This document shows positions 33,901 to 45,934 of a stretch of 64,000 bases of DNA, in pieces. Each line of letters starts with the position of its first letter. Position 1 is the stretch's first letter. Source of the stretch: Hoplostethus atlanticus. Taxonomy: Eukaryota; Chordata; Actinopteri; Trachichthyiformes; Trachichthyidae. Below the pieces are notes generated by a model that had not been told where the DNA came from, searched no databases, and was given only the letters and a program-made list of their open reading frames with translations. The stretch covers positions 186,001 through 250,000 of the forward strand of contig JAXDDX010000058.1 in the NCBI GenBank assembly GCA_034670405.1. The letters run 5' to 3'. The translations under genes were made by a program, and so were the position numbers.

Positions 33901-34202
33901 TCACTACCATTTCTGTGATGCTCTGATTCACCTACTTTTTTGTCTGCAGGCCTTCTTGACTCTTGCCAGAGACATCAAGGCAAAAATGGACAAGAAGCTG
34001 GTAAGAATTTGGAAGACTGACAATATTAATTGGAGTGGGTGCTTTCTTTTGTATGTGGTGTAATGGTGTTATTGTTGTTCTCTTATTTGGTTGTTTTCTT
34101 ATGTGTGTATTTTAGGAGGGCAACAACCCACAGGGCAGCAGTCAAGGGGTGAAGATCACAGAACAACCCAAGAAGAGTTTCTTCCGCTGCACGCTCCTGT
34201 GA
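30993..34202 (+). CDS. rab8a: Rab8A small GTPase
   Basis: A Rab-family GTPase that directs trans-Golgi and recycling vesicles to the plasma membrane and the cilium. Eight exons: 30993-31116, 31647-31707, 32446-32506, 33040-33117, 33345-33434, 33567-33632, 33950-34000 and 34116-34202. They total 205 residues; human RAB8A has 207. The N-terminus [20 protein letters not shown] is the Rab8 signature. GDSGVGKT is the P-loop, [12 protein letters not shown] is switch [10 protein letters not shown] is switch II, NKCD and TSAK bind guanine, and the C-terminal CTLL is a CaaX-type prenylation site (geranylgeranylation). The neighbours tpm4 and hsh2d match human 19p13 order and favour rab8a over rab8b. 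Nothing is missing or shifted. Intron 2 holds a SINE and intron 6 a hAT-like MITE. Confidence 0.96.
31803..32066 (-). mobile_element. tRNA-derived SINE in rab8a intron 2
   Basis: On the minus strand a tRNA-like head has box A (TGGCTCAGGAGG, near 32055) and box B (GGTTCGATCC, complement at 32000-32009). It is followed by a conserved body and a tail containing CTTTGGATAAAAGCGCTATA. This whole unit is a common teleost repeat. It is antisense to rab8a. Confidence 0.8.
33675..33892. mobile_element. hAT-like MITE in rab8a intron 6
   Basis: The left end reads CAGTGTTGCCCA and the right end, read inward, reads CAGGGATACCCA, the usual hAT terminal pattern. The flanks GTCTAGAG (33667-33674) and ATCTAGCG (33893-33900) match at six of eight bases, as an aged 8-bp duplication would. 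Confidence 0.65.
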
Positions 34203-36905
34203 GGAGGAGATGTAGGAGTGTCCACAACCACCATTGCCTTAACTATGTCCCCCACTGGACAGAACTGGACAGAGCACACTTTTTTTGTTGTCTTTTTATT
34301 TTTTCTTTATTTCTCTTTTCGTCCTTCTTCAGTTTGTTCTCTTCTGTTATCCCTGTGCTTATCCGTCTTTCAAAAAAAAAATGTTTCATGCTCCCTTGCT
34401 TTGCCGGTCTTATGATCTCAAAACAGTCTCTCATCAAACTGAAGCATCACAATCTCTGCTCATGCTGACCAAACTCAAAAGACACAGCGTGTCTGAGAAT
34501 GAGCTTCCCTCGACACTCATATATTCAACTTCTATGGCCTCTGTTATGTACCAAAGAGGCTATATATCCTTTTCTTTTTAAAGGCTATTTCGGCTTGATT
34601 CCATAGATTTTTTTTAATGATTTTTAAGGACTGCTTTGAAAGAGAGGCATCTATCTTTGTGAGAAACACTGAAAGTATATTGCAGAAAATGACTCTTACT
34701 GTCAATAGCTCTTTGAAACCGAAGTGACTGAATTGATCCTCTGCTTACAGATTATTGTAGTTCTTGTCTTCACAATTCTATCTGATGCCTAATTGGCTTC
34801 TCTTACCTGTTGCTAGTATCACTCAGTGAAGGCTTATCGCTTGGGTGCTTCAGTACCTTCTTCCAGAATAGGCTCACTGTTCTTATAGGCCTCCTGATTT
34901 CATATATATTCCATCTGTCAAATACATGTGGCCTGTGTCACCAAGTTGGTGAGAACCTGGTGCCAGCTGCGTATCAGCAGGAGTTCTTATACTAAATATA
35001 TGCACTGACTGTACTGTAAGTTGTTTTGGATAAGTGTGGCCTAGATTGCTTATATCTACATGTGGTAATTGCAACATGTAAATATATCATTGGTTATGAT
35101 TTGCCGTGTGAAACAATAGTGCCAGCGCATTTTACGCATCGTGTTTGGGTTTATGTGTCCTTTATTCCCATCCAGAAAATGTGTATGCCGTTTCTACTCT
35201 TATTACTTCCTGAGTTTGTAGGCTGAAACATTCCATTCCTGTCGTGAACTCTGTACGTGTGCAATGCGATGTGTGTGTGTGTGTGAGGCTCAAGTGGTTT
35301 TAGTGTCTCTCGTATTCACATGGTTGTAATGAGGTTGGGCTTGTGAAAAGTACGCTTTTTATGAGCAAAGAGATTCCTTCTGTCGTCGCCGTGCTTATCA
35401 TTTTAGGTATTGCATATTTTTATGAAGATGAGGTTGATGTGAGGCGGATGGTTATTTAATGCACTTCAACTGGTGGACTAGCAGCACTGTAAAAAATGGC
35501 AATACCTAAGCTAAACACCAGGAGGCAATACATGTTACATAGTGGCACAGAAGGAGTCATGGCAATGATTCATTAATTTGTATGCATTTATATTTCTTCC
35601 AGTTCAGTTCCAATGGGGGAATTGTACACAACTGTTTTCCTGGGCCTTGGAAAGGGGCTGTGCTGTAGCAGTATTTATGGAGTGAAACTAAGCATAGCAC
35701 CAAAATGACAAAGTGCCCTTTTATGTTCTCATTGATTATGCACTTTTCTAGTTTTTCTTTCTGTGCAAGATTTATTTCAGGAAAATTCTCAGCATTCGTT
35801 GCTTGTGTCCGTTGCAAGTCTTAACTGAGAGCAAAGAATATTCATGCATGTTTGCCATCTTTTTCACGCCGAACCCTAGCTGGGCTTCCTGAAAACATCT
35901 TAGCACTGAGACCTTATTTTATCATTGTAAGTTAGTATAATGAAGATATTAGTGCGATGATTTGTGCTACAATTTCAGTTTTTTTTGAAACAATACTCCA
36001 ATTAATTTATTTATTTCACTGTTCCCTGCTTTTCTCCCACTTTTTGAGAACCCTGTATAGAGAGGTGCTAGGTGTTCATCCCTTCATCTCTCTTTCCCTC
36101 TGAGTTTTCTCCTATCCCATAGTATGTCATTATTTTGACTCTATCATGGCCTTCTGAACTATGCATCACAAATGCGTGGAAAACCTCGAAAGCTTTGCAC
36201 ATTTGACTTGACAAGCTTTATTTGAGATTAGAAATGTGCAAAGGATCTGTCTTGTATAGCTTTCTGTTTTTTTTTGTTTTTTTTCTTTTCTTCTGTCACT
36301 CCCTGTTCAACTTGTTGTCTTAAAGTGGAGCTTGGTTGCTGCTGTTGAGGCACAGTAATAGAAAATTGATTGAAAGCCGGTTAAAATCACCTCGGAGGTA
36401 TAAAGTTGGGGAACAGAATCTGTAACTGAAGCTCTTAGCTGTTTACCTGTGGATTGAAACAATCATTACAATGGTGTTATCATTGTCCGCCCTGTTAGAC
36501 TTGGTAGATATCTCACAACTATACGGTTAAAGTGACACACACAGATTAAGTTTATTCTTGGATGGATTAAAATGTATTTTTTTAGACTTGAATTAGGCTT
36601 GGTTTTGGTCTGGGAAAGGGGCTCAGTTTCCTTTTGATTGGAGCTATTTGTAATTCTGTCACATTAAACATCTGGCAGTTTTATGTGAACATATCTTTAG
36701 CATTCCCTTTGTTGAAATTAAATTTGGATTTCATCACTGATTGTTGTTGGATTTCGTGGGGAAGAAATTTAGCTTTTTCAAAAATTGTAAATACAAGATC
36801 CACAATGATTGTACTGTAGTTTCATACATCTTATTGATCTACACCTTTGTAGATATGTGTACTTTTGATGAATTATTAAAGTGAGATTCTTAAAAAAAAG
36901 TCGTA
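34203..36905 (+). other. rab8a: rab8a 3' UTR
   Basis: No gene is visible here. The stretch is AT-rich with T and A runs. ATTAAA at 36875-36880, followed by a GT-containing stretch and an A run, is the best poly(A) signal, which makes a 3' UTR of about 2.7 kb. Shorter forms are possible. Confidence 0.5.
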
Positions 36906-37340
36906 TAGCCAATTAATTTCATTATTATGATTATATTAGAATACATTAACTCAAAACATTTTATGAGATCGGGAACGTCGGTTTCAACGTGCAGCTTGTT
37001 AGGTTACTGATTTCCCTCTTAAATTGTGATCAGAAAACGCAATCAACTGGATTACTCAAATCTGGTACTGTAATCAGATTACTCTCAGATACTTTGGGAT
37101 ACTTTTCCTCCAAAATCCAACTAATAAAAACCAGAAATTGTATTCCCGTTTACACTGTAATTTCACGTTTTTCGGTTCATAATCGTACTATGAAGATGTT
37201 TTCCCCCTTGTTTCCAAATAATCCAACAAACCATCACCTATTTCCTTACGTATCTGTAATCTGATTAGGGCTACTGTGATACATTTCTGGTAGTTATAAT
37301 AAAGCACTGTAGGTTTTTTTTGGTTACTCCCCAATCATAA

Positions 37341-38254
37341 ACTGCTCAAAGAAATTAAGGGAACACTTAATCATCACAGTATAACACCAAGTCAATTAAA
37401 CTTCTGGGATATCGATCTGTCCAGTTAGGAAGCGTAAACAATTGTGAATCAATTTCACCTGCTTTGGTGCAAATGAAAGTGACAACAGGTGGACAGGAGA
37501 GGCAACAGCAAGACAACCCCCAAAAAGGAAATGGTTTTGCAGGTGGTGGCCACAGACCATTTCCCTCTCTCCTTATCCTTCCTGACTGATTTTTCTCTAG
37601 TTTTGCATTTTGCTAGTGTCCCTTGTCACTACTGGTAGCATGAGGCGGTACCTGCAGCCCATTCAGGTTGCACAGGTAGTCCAGCTCCTCCAGGATGGCA
37701 CATCCATACATGCCGTCGCAAGGTTTGCTGTGTCTCCCAGCAGTCTCAAGAGCGTGGAGGAGATACCGGGAGATGGCCATTACACGAGGAGAGCTGGACA
37801 GGGCCGTAGAAGGGCAACAACCCAGCGGCAGGACCGGTATCTGCTCCTTTGTGCGAGGAGGAACAGGAGGAGCACTGCCAGAGCCCTACAAAATGACCTC
37901 CAGCGGGCTACTCGTGTGCATGTTTCTGACCAAACTGTCAGAAACAGACTCCATGAGGGTGGCATGAGGGCCCGACGTCCTGTAGTGGGACCTGTGCTCA
38001 CAGCCCAGCAGCTCGATTGGCATTTGCCAGAGAACACCAGAATTGGCAGGTTCGCCATTGGCGCCCCGTTCTCTTCACAGATGAGAGCAGGTTCACACTG
38101 AGCACATGTGACAGACGTGAAAGAGTCTGGAGACGCCGTGGCGAACGTTATGCTGCCTGCAACATCTCCAGCATGACCGGTTTGGCGGTGGGTCAGTGAT
38201 GGTCTGGGGAGGCATATCCTTGTGTTCCCTTACTGCTCAAAGAAATTAAGGGAA
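37341..38254 (+). pseudogene. Tc1/mariner-like transposon, 3'-deleted and rearranged
   Basis: The left end ACTGCTCAAAGAAATTAAGG is a Tc1-type terminal repeat. Downstream, the plus strand encodes the N-terminal half of a Tc1-like transposase ([17 protein letters not shown] helix-turn-helix block from about 37655, then [18 protein letters not shown]-like and TDESRF), with frameshifts near 38000-38060. The C-terminal DDE half is absent. The right side (38222-38254) ends in GTTCCCTTA joined to a second copy of the terminal repeat in direct orientation. Confidence 0.75.
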
Positions 38255-38834
38255 ATGTCATCAGGGAAAGCCTTGCTACATCCTCTTCTCTATGGTGAAA
38301 AAACGAGAGATGAGATGTGACTGCTGGTAAGCACTTTTCCACTTATCCTATAGAGCTAGCCAACATTAGTAAACACAAGTGTGTTTATCTTATCTTCTTT
38401 AAACCTTGTTCTCAGTAATAATGAACACTGTAGGTAATGTTTTGAGTAGTTCTAGCTAGCTAGCTGGTCAACAGGACCCTGTAGTTGTATTTAACTACAG
38501 ATGAGTGGTCTCACACTGAAATTATAAAATTAGGTCTGTTAATTTATTTTAATTGTCACAAATTGAATGTAGGCCTAAGATGTTTTTTTGTTTCCTAGGT
38601 GAGAAACACATGTTCCTGTCAGCAGCACAATGAACTGATCCAAAGAAACTGCTTGTTCCAAAGGAAGCAGCAAAAAGAAAGGATGCACCAGAGGACCTCT
38701 TACTTTATTGATGGTGATCACATATGCAGATATGATGAATGTCTAGATGAATTATTGAATCATTTAAGGATTTAATTAGTGATATGTGTAATATGGTTAT
38801 ATCTTTTCTTGCAATATTACTTTGGGGTTTAAAT

Positions 38835-39125
38835 CAAATCAAATCACATGTATCTGTACAGCCCTTAATCACCGTTCCAGTCTCTAAGGGCTTCACAGTG
38901 CCCAACGTGTGAAACAATAAATGGTTAGTACACAACATCCCCCAGCCTTAGACCCTCAACAGAGGACAAGGAAAAACTCCCCAAAAAAAACCCTTTTAGA
39001 GAAAATTGGAAGAAACCTCTGGAGGGGCTACTCAGAGAGGGATCCCCCTACCAGGACGGTTGGGCGTGCAATAGATTAGAGATTTGATAGAGTTTGGGCA
39101 AGCAGCGTATACACAATGCATAAAC
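38835..39125 (+). repeat. Dispersed repeat, copy 2
   Basis: The plus strand carries the same blocks as 720-960 on the minus strand, preceded by an ATCAAATCAAATCA start. This is a widespread teleost repeat of unidentified class. Confidence 0.7.
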
Positions 39126-39184
39126 GTTTATTATGGTGGGACGTCCGGATCTGACGTTTATTATGGTGGGACATCCGGATCTGA
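39125..39184 (+). repeat. Tandem duplication of a 30-bp unit
   Basis: CGTTTATTATGGTGGGAC... is repeated twice head to tail (39125-39154 and 39155-39184) with one base change. It lies between the dispersed repeat and the hairpin. Confidence 0.9.
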
Positions 39185-39226
39185 TGTGTTTAATATTTTG
39201 GCACTTGGCATTTATACCAATCTATA

Positions 39227-39303
39227 GATTTATACCAATCTATAGCAATGTCTAGGTCAAAGGGACACTTTGACCTAGACATTGCTATAGATTGATATAA
39301 ATC
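39227..39303. repeat. Near-perfect DNA palindrome (36-bp arms, 5-bp loop)
   Basis: Arms 39227-39262 and 39268-39303 are complementary at 35 of 36 positions around the loop GGACA. The core reads CTATAGCAATGTCTAGGTC. A partial extra copy of the arm start (TTTATACCAATCTATAGA) precedes it. No gene overlaps. Confidence 0.9.
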
Positions 39304-40700
39304 TTCTACACTGTATAGGCTACTGTATACATTAAGCATATATTTACAAATAAAGAATGTGTTTACATAAACACTTTAATGTATATCAGTATGTTTGTCT
39401 TTCTTTTTACGCAATTGAATTATGTGTAACCATAATTGTGGGGGGTTGGGGAGGGGAGTCACAGATTTTTCACAACGTCTTCAAGGTGCTTTTGAAAGAT
39501 TCATTAATAGTAGATAAATAGTGTAAGTGTACTGTGTGTAATATAACCTGAAAGAGCAATTTCTCCTCATTACATAGATGCCTAAATGTTATGTCTGTTA
39601 TTTAAAATAATCACTCAAGCAGCATTTGTTTGTGATGTCAAAGCGGCAGCCCCCCAGAAATGGAATGTTCAGAGTCATAATGGAAAGGTTTTTTAAAGGC
39701 CTTTTTCTCAAAACCACACTTTTGTGTCTCTCGTATAATGCCACATAACTTTCCTTTCTTTTTTTTGGAGGAGTGACATGGTTTTGGTCTCATTGGAAAG
39801 CCTACATTCTCCTATTTCAAGTAATATGAAAACCCCAAAATGTGTTTTGGGGTCAATGTGACTCATTTTGTGAGAGCAGGTCACAAATGTATTGCTGGGG
39901 AACTTCCACTGCGGCAAGGCAAGATGTCATTCAAAAACCTAAATTAATCAATAACTTAACTTACATACTCTTGAGAATCGAAAGTTACAAGTCTCTTAGC
40001 ACTTGGCGTACAGCTAACCGCAGCATGGACTTATTTGTTTTGCAAATGAATCCACTACTCTGCAAAATGCACAACATTTCCAGCATGTGGCATGTTGAGA
40101 ATCCCGAAAGAATAATCTTCACAATTTTGTATTTTAGCCAGGTACTTTTGTTTACCCGACAATTAGCATGTTGTGGGGAAAAGTTTCTACGTTGTTTCTT
40201 TGGTTTCACTAAACCGGTTTGTTCGAGGTTTCCGTGAAACCAGTAGTAACCAAAGAGATGTGAAATTACTATCAAGATCATTCACACCCTATGAAAAACC
40301 GCAAGACCGGAAGTCATATGGCACATGCGTACAATCTGAATAAAATTGCCATATCCGCCTAGGGAGATTTAAGCGAAGACGGAAGAGGGAAGGAGTGAAA
40401 CCTCGCGCTTCGCATGAATACCTCTGGCAACAGCCGTTGGTGGAGAAAGCTAACCAACTGCGATAGAAATGTTCATTTTAGCAGATTAAACTGTTAAAGC
40501 TATACCTCCATGGCCCTAAAAATCACTACAATATTCCTATATTATATATTCCTATAGGATCTTTTATTGTGTCCTAAGGTACTTATCATACTTGATGCGA
40601 TATATATATATTATCTCTTGTGGTATTACAACTGTAGGATTTTTGTGGGCTCGTTTATATTTTGAAGTTTTGTTGTGACATTCGTATAATATCCGTTTAT
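39304..40700. other. Gene-free stretch before hsh2d
   Basis: AT-rich sequence with poly-T runs. I see no exon with a convincing splice pair and no clear repeat borders. Confidence 0.4.
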
Positions 40701-40739
40701 AAGAGGGGCCGGAGTATAGCAATTCACATGCGTGAGAAA

Positions 40740-40818
40740 GAGTAGTCTCCGCCCTCGGACAGGTGCTTATCAGATGTGTTTAACTGTGCTGTGTCACACC
40801 AAGGTGCTGCCACCAAAG
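40740..40818 (+). other. hsh2d: Probable non-coding first exon of hsh2d
   Basis: The donor AAAG|GTAAGT at 40818/40819 is the best splice donor upstream of the first coding exon. The short stretch before it includes CTTATCAGA (a GATA motif), which fits a haematopoietic promoter. In the frame that would join exon 2, a TAA lies in this exon, so translation starts at 42095. The exon's 5' limit is a guess. Confidence 0.4.
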
Positions 40819-42094
40819 GTAAGTCCTCTTTACTGCGAATGTATCAATAAATTACGATCCTAACATCATAATTATTATTCCCGATTTTGCTTCTATGTTT
40901 TTTTTTTTGTTCTATGATTTGAATATTGAGACTATAATTCAGAAGTATTATCTAAGGCATAAGCGAAACCAAAGAGGTTGTATGTATGTAGTTTGTTAAG
41001 ACTTTGATACCTAGGTGTAGGAGTAGTAGCCGTACAATATATTATAGGCTATAGGCTATTGTTTTCATATCTGATATCTATAAAATAACCTTTAGAGATG
41101 GACAATAGGTGTGCAATGCTGGAACAATAATATGGAACTTGTGGCATTTCTCTTTGTCTTACTGGTTGGTTAGAGGAACAATGTTCACAAATGTCTCACG
41201 CACAATTTCACCTGACATTTATTCAGTGAAGCTAATTATGTGATGGAAGGAACATTGAAGATTACAAAGTGATACGGCAACAGCCAATACAGTTGTTTAT
41301 GCACACCAGTATTGGTTGTAATCAGACTGGCTTGGATTTTTTCTTTTTTCTTTTTTCTTTTTAAAAAAAAATCATTGGCACTGGCTACATTTGTAATGGA
41401 AAAATACAGCAAAAGCCATTTCCCTTTGTCCCTGTATAACTGACCCAGTCCTGACCTGGTGTGGTAATGTCTGACTCCCTATATGTAACAAGCAAAGTCT
41501 TCTCTCTTGTCACTGTCCTGACCGTGACTTGACCTGATGCTCCTCAAAGGGAATTGTAAGTCATTGTAGTCCTTTAACATGCAGCTGTCTTGGTTCCAGT
41601 CAACGATTTATTACATGTGATATGGGAACAGAGCTCTTATTAGCAAGGCCTTTACCCTGCCTTGACCTTATGTTCTTATGTGAGATTTCTTTCTTGTACT
41701 TCTGTCTTAGAATGCAATAGGCATGGAGTATGGGCGAAAGGTATAAATGGAAACTGAGAGAAGAGCTCTTTGCTCTCTCTTAGCCTGAAACTCTGTTGAA
41801 GGTTGTCTGAGCCTGCTTGCAAGTGTGAGAATAAAACCCAGGAAAGACGCTCTCATTTGTGAGCTTTTATTACAGAAATTGCCAACACAATTATCAGGTA
41901 TTCAACTGTAGGAAGTTGCTTATAGACTAAACAGTTGTTTGTTTGTTTGTTTGTTTTGCATGTAGCCTGCCGTCCTGTCTGCGTCATTATCTCACATGTA
42001 TGCATTGCGTTCTTTGTGTGTTTCATGCACAGTGAATTTTCCAAAAAAGACAATAATGTACATTTTTCCTACTAGGAGACCAGACTGTAGGGGT

Positions 42095-44852
42095 ATGGAG
42101 GGGGGCCAGTCGCAGGAGCAACACGACACTGCCTTTACCTGGTTCACAGAGTTTCAGCTCCAGTCTGTGATCAGGAATGGAGTAGTTCCTGAATGGTTCC
42201 ATGGTATTATTTCCAGGAAGTAAGTACTCCATCACTGTCTGTCATCTGCTGGAATGGATGGCAAACAGAGGAATGTTGAGGGCCATGTTTTTTAAATTCT
42301 ACATGATAAGGCGTCAGCTTTGTGTACATGCAGAGTGATCAAGCATGATTACTTAATTACTCCACTTAAGTAACTAACTTTCAAAGGAAGAATGGTTCCC
42401 TTTGTTAAATCACAAGGACAAAATATTGTACTTTTGATACATAATTATATTTAATAGCAAATATTTCAGTTCTTATCATCACTTACATATTGCTCTTACT
42501 TAAATAAAAAGAAATGCCTCCTCCACAGCCTGTGTATCTAATGCAATAAAACTCTGTTTGATGTGTAATATTTGTAAACCAGCATGAAGCACTGAACACA
42601 TTGCTTTCCTTTATTGACAACATTATAATGCATGGTATTTTTTTGACCACCCTATGGAATGAATACATCCATACATGTTAAGAATGTGTTGTTGTAATGA
42701 GTTGATTGCTAACATAATGTCTTTTTGTGTGTGGTAATTTGGTCACGTTATTCCCCTCTGTAGGACTGCAGAGGACCTGTTGCTGTCCAAGCCTCCAGGC
42801 TACTTCCTCATCCGAGTCAGTGAGAGCAGGATTGGCTACACTCTCTCATATCGGTGAGTGTTTGCAGTATAAAGGGTCCCTTATTTACCCTCAACAATCC
42901 CATTTCAAATGCATTTTCACTATAGCCAAGTTAACTCCGTGCAGGTTCATTTATAGAGCGCTTTTAGACTGTTGCAAAGTGCTTTACAGAAAACAAAGGA
43001 TAAAACCAGGATAATAACACGGATAATAAAAATGCATGGCACATATGCATGGCACATATGGTTTTATAAACAAACACTCTACAGTATTTTTTGCCGCTCC
43101 ATCAGCTTCTGCTCCGTCCTACAGTTCAAAATCCTGCCCTGTTTCCTCATCCTGATGATCAAATTCTTATTTCAACCTCTCTCTGTAGCGTTGAGGACCG
43201 TTGCAGACATTTTATGATCGATGCTCTGAAGGATGGACATTACGTCATTGTGGGGGAGAATACACGTCACCGGCTTCTGCAGGACCTCGTGGACTTTCAC
43301 CGCAGGACTCCCATTATGCCTTTCAACGAGGTGCTGACTGTCGCCTGTGGACAAGTAAGGAAATGTTACTCTACATCCCTATAGGATCTATGTGCATATG
43401 CGCTTGAACCTGAAACTGAATCAGATTCACTGTATCACAAAGCACAAAGTTTGCTTTCAACGTCTGCACTATATAAACGAAGAACAAACATAATCACACT
43501 ATCAATTGCATCTAGTGAGTTTGTCTTGTACGTTTCTACTTGTCAAACAAGGTTAACCAACATCTGCTCTGTCTCTCTCTCACTGATCTTATTGAAGATC
43601 TCAAAGGACAAGACTGATTATGCAGAGCTGCTTTTTCCCCAAAGGCATGTGACAAACCCTAACATCAGTCCTCTACTAAACGACTCCCTGCATCCCAACA
43701 ACAAGAGTCACCTGAAACCACAGGAAGATATCCCACCTGCTCTTCCTCATCGACCAGATACACTGAGCTCTGGACTCCCATCTCCACATGTTACCAAGAT
43801 GCCTAACAGCCAGCCAAACACACTTTACCCTTGTCTGGAAGATGAAGTGTCACACTTCATGTCTCAAATCCCAGCCACGGTAATAAAGATGCTTCTAAAT
43901 TGTCTTGGGTATTGTTTGGTAGAAGAATTGTTTTATTGGTGTACTTGATGTCATGTTTTAGTGCTTTAGAAGTCTTCCTATTGCTCACCAATTGAGGCCA
44001 TTCTTAAGACATCCAAATGGTTTTGATGGCAACAAATGCTAACAGGAGTCTGGTGCCAGTTCCTTTGAAGAATAAACCCTGGGAACAAAGCATTTTGAAT
44101 GGCCTAAAAGGGAGCTTAGTTAATGATCACTAGGATAGGCTTTTACAAAAACCTGACCTTTCCCTTTTAAATCCAGAGACTTTACTGCGGTTAAAGGCTT
44201 GAAGTGAAATCATTGTCTTGTGGCAGTGTAAGTTTCTTTCAAAAAACCTTTCTCTCAGTTTGTGATTTATATATATAAAATGAAGTCCTTTTATTTGTTA
44301 ACAAATTTCTATGTTGTGTTTTTCATATTTATGCTCTCAAGCCTGTGCCATTGCCCAGGAAGAGATATACTGCCAACACCACCCAACCAGACCAGCCTCC
44401 TGAAGTCCCTGCTAGGAGCCCTATACCACCACAGAAGCAGAACCAGGCTTGCACCAGAACTAACTCTGCACCTGAGAGTCCCTCAGCATTGGGAAGACTG
44501 GTCACACAGTCAGCTGGACAAGAGGATGACCACCCCCACAGTGCCAACAGCCAGTCAGGAAGGAACCAGGACGTGAAGCCTGGCTGTGGTCATCAACCTA
44601 ACTAACCTCAAGAAAAGGTTCCAGAAGAAGAGGAGCACATCAGAGGAGCATATGTACGCCGAGATCAGTGTGGAGGCCGAGGAGAGGCAGAAAGAGAGGC
44701 TGGAGAATGGAAATACTGAGAATGAGTACCAGGAGCTTTCGGGGGAGCAGACCATCGAAGGGGTTTCCACCCCTGGCACTACTATGACACTGACTGATAG
44801 TGGGTTACCTCAGGAGTACCTACCACCTCCACCTTTTGCCCCCGGCTACTGA
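42095..44852 (+). CDS. hsh2d: Haematopoietic SH2 domain-containing protein (apparent frameshift)
   Basis: A cytosolic SH2 adaptor of leukocyte signalling. Coding exons: 42095-42219, 42764-42853, 43189-43354, 43598-43879 and 44342-44852. The SH2 domain spans about residues 30-128: WFHGIISRKTAEDLL start, FLIRVSES (the FLVRES arginine), GYTLSYR, then the EDRCRHFMI strand. A Pro-rich middle follows. The C-terminus LPQEYLPPPPFAPGY matches the human HSH2D end closely. In the last exon the frame that continues from exon 4 stops at TAA 44603-44605. The conserved tail from INLTNLKKRF onward lies in the next frame, open only from 44577. One extra base (or two missing) in 44577-44605 would explain it. 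Without it the product stops at about 307 residues. Synteny with rab8a supports the call. Confidence 0.85.
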
Positions 44853-45530
44853 TACACACCTGTCTTTTTGGAAAATAATGGATCAGATCAATGGATGGAT
44901 TGATCGAAAGATCAGCTTATGGCAACTGAAACTATGTTAACTTACTTGAGTGTGCTGATGCTTTAATGATATTGTGTATGACTCGACTATGTTCATGGAG
45001 GCATCTTTGATAAAGAGTATGAAACTCTAAAAAGAGATTAAATTATTGTGCATATCTGACTCTAATAACTGCAGGCGAGATGTGTTGATGCTTCAGTGGT
45101 ATCATATGTGACTCGGGGACAAAAGACAATGCTTATGGAAATACTCTCCTCTGGTAGTCTAAAAGAGTATGGAAAGGCAACTGTGTGACGTTTATGTATG
45201 TACATCGTAAACTATGTGGATGATGTCAACTGCCCTGATCCGTTATCATCCAAGAGTGCAGATACTTGTTTGACAGCTAGAAACCTACACCGTTGTAGCT
45301 GGGCCAATTTCCTGAACACATCACTTTCAGACTAAATATCTTATCTTTTCCCCCCATATAGCTGTTATATCTTTGTCAAGTTTTTCAGTTAGGGGTGGTA
45401 GACCATTTAATGGCAATATTTAATTTCATATTTATGTGTATGTATCTGTCTATATTTAGACAATATGCCTTTTTGATACTAATGATGCGATAACCCTTTG
45501 AGCTAATAAAGTGTTACTGAAAAACCTGTT
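44853..45530 (+). other. hsh2d: hsh2d 3' UTR and poly(A) signal
   Basis: AATAAA at 45505-45510 is followed by GTGTTACTG and a GT-rich downstream element. No other gene is seen before the LINE at 45935. Confidence 0.55.
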
Positions 45531-45934
45531 CATTCTGTGTTGGTTTCCAAGGCTGTTAGCCTTTACACAGTTTCTTGTCTAATATTACTGTATGTTTGCA
45601 CTGTAAAACAAGAGGCTTACTGTGTGATTTTGACTGCTATTCAAATCAGCGACAGACCTTTCTATTTACACACACTGGACACACATTTTCTAGTCCTCTT
45701 TAACCTCTACACAGTCTACACATTTTAACCTCTCTTTCTCCTCATCTCCTTTTGTGTTCTCTCCAAAATCAGGCAGCTAAAAAGGCTAAAAGGCAGGGAA
45801 ACAACAGGTTTCTTCCATGCAGAAAAGGCTATTATCAAAAGAAGCATGGGAACCACATGCTAATTAATGAATGGCAGTCAGTGTCCCTATCAACTTTGTT
45901 GGTAGTAGCAGTAAGGCAGTAGCCTAACAGGACA

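Noticed and set aside
37610-38101. 163-codon open frame
   Set aside because: It is part of a Tc1-like transposase with the catalytic half missing, so it is listed as a relic and not a host gene.
39227-39303. MicroRNA gene
   Set aside because: The hairpin is too perfect and its loop too small for a typical pre-miRNA, and there is no conservation evidence. It is kept as a palindrome only.
44262-44576. Plus-strand frame over hsh2d exon 5
   Set aside because: It is a shadow in another frame, starts inside the intron and stops at TGA 44574-44576.
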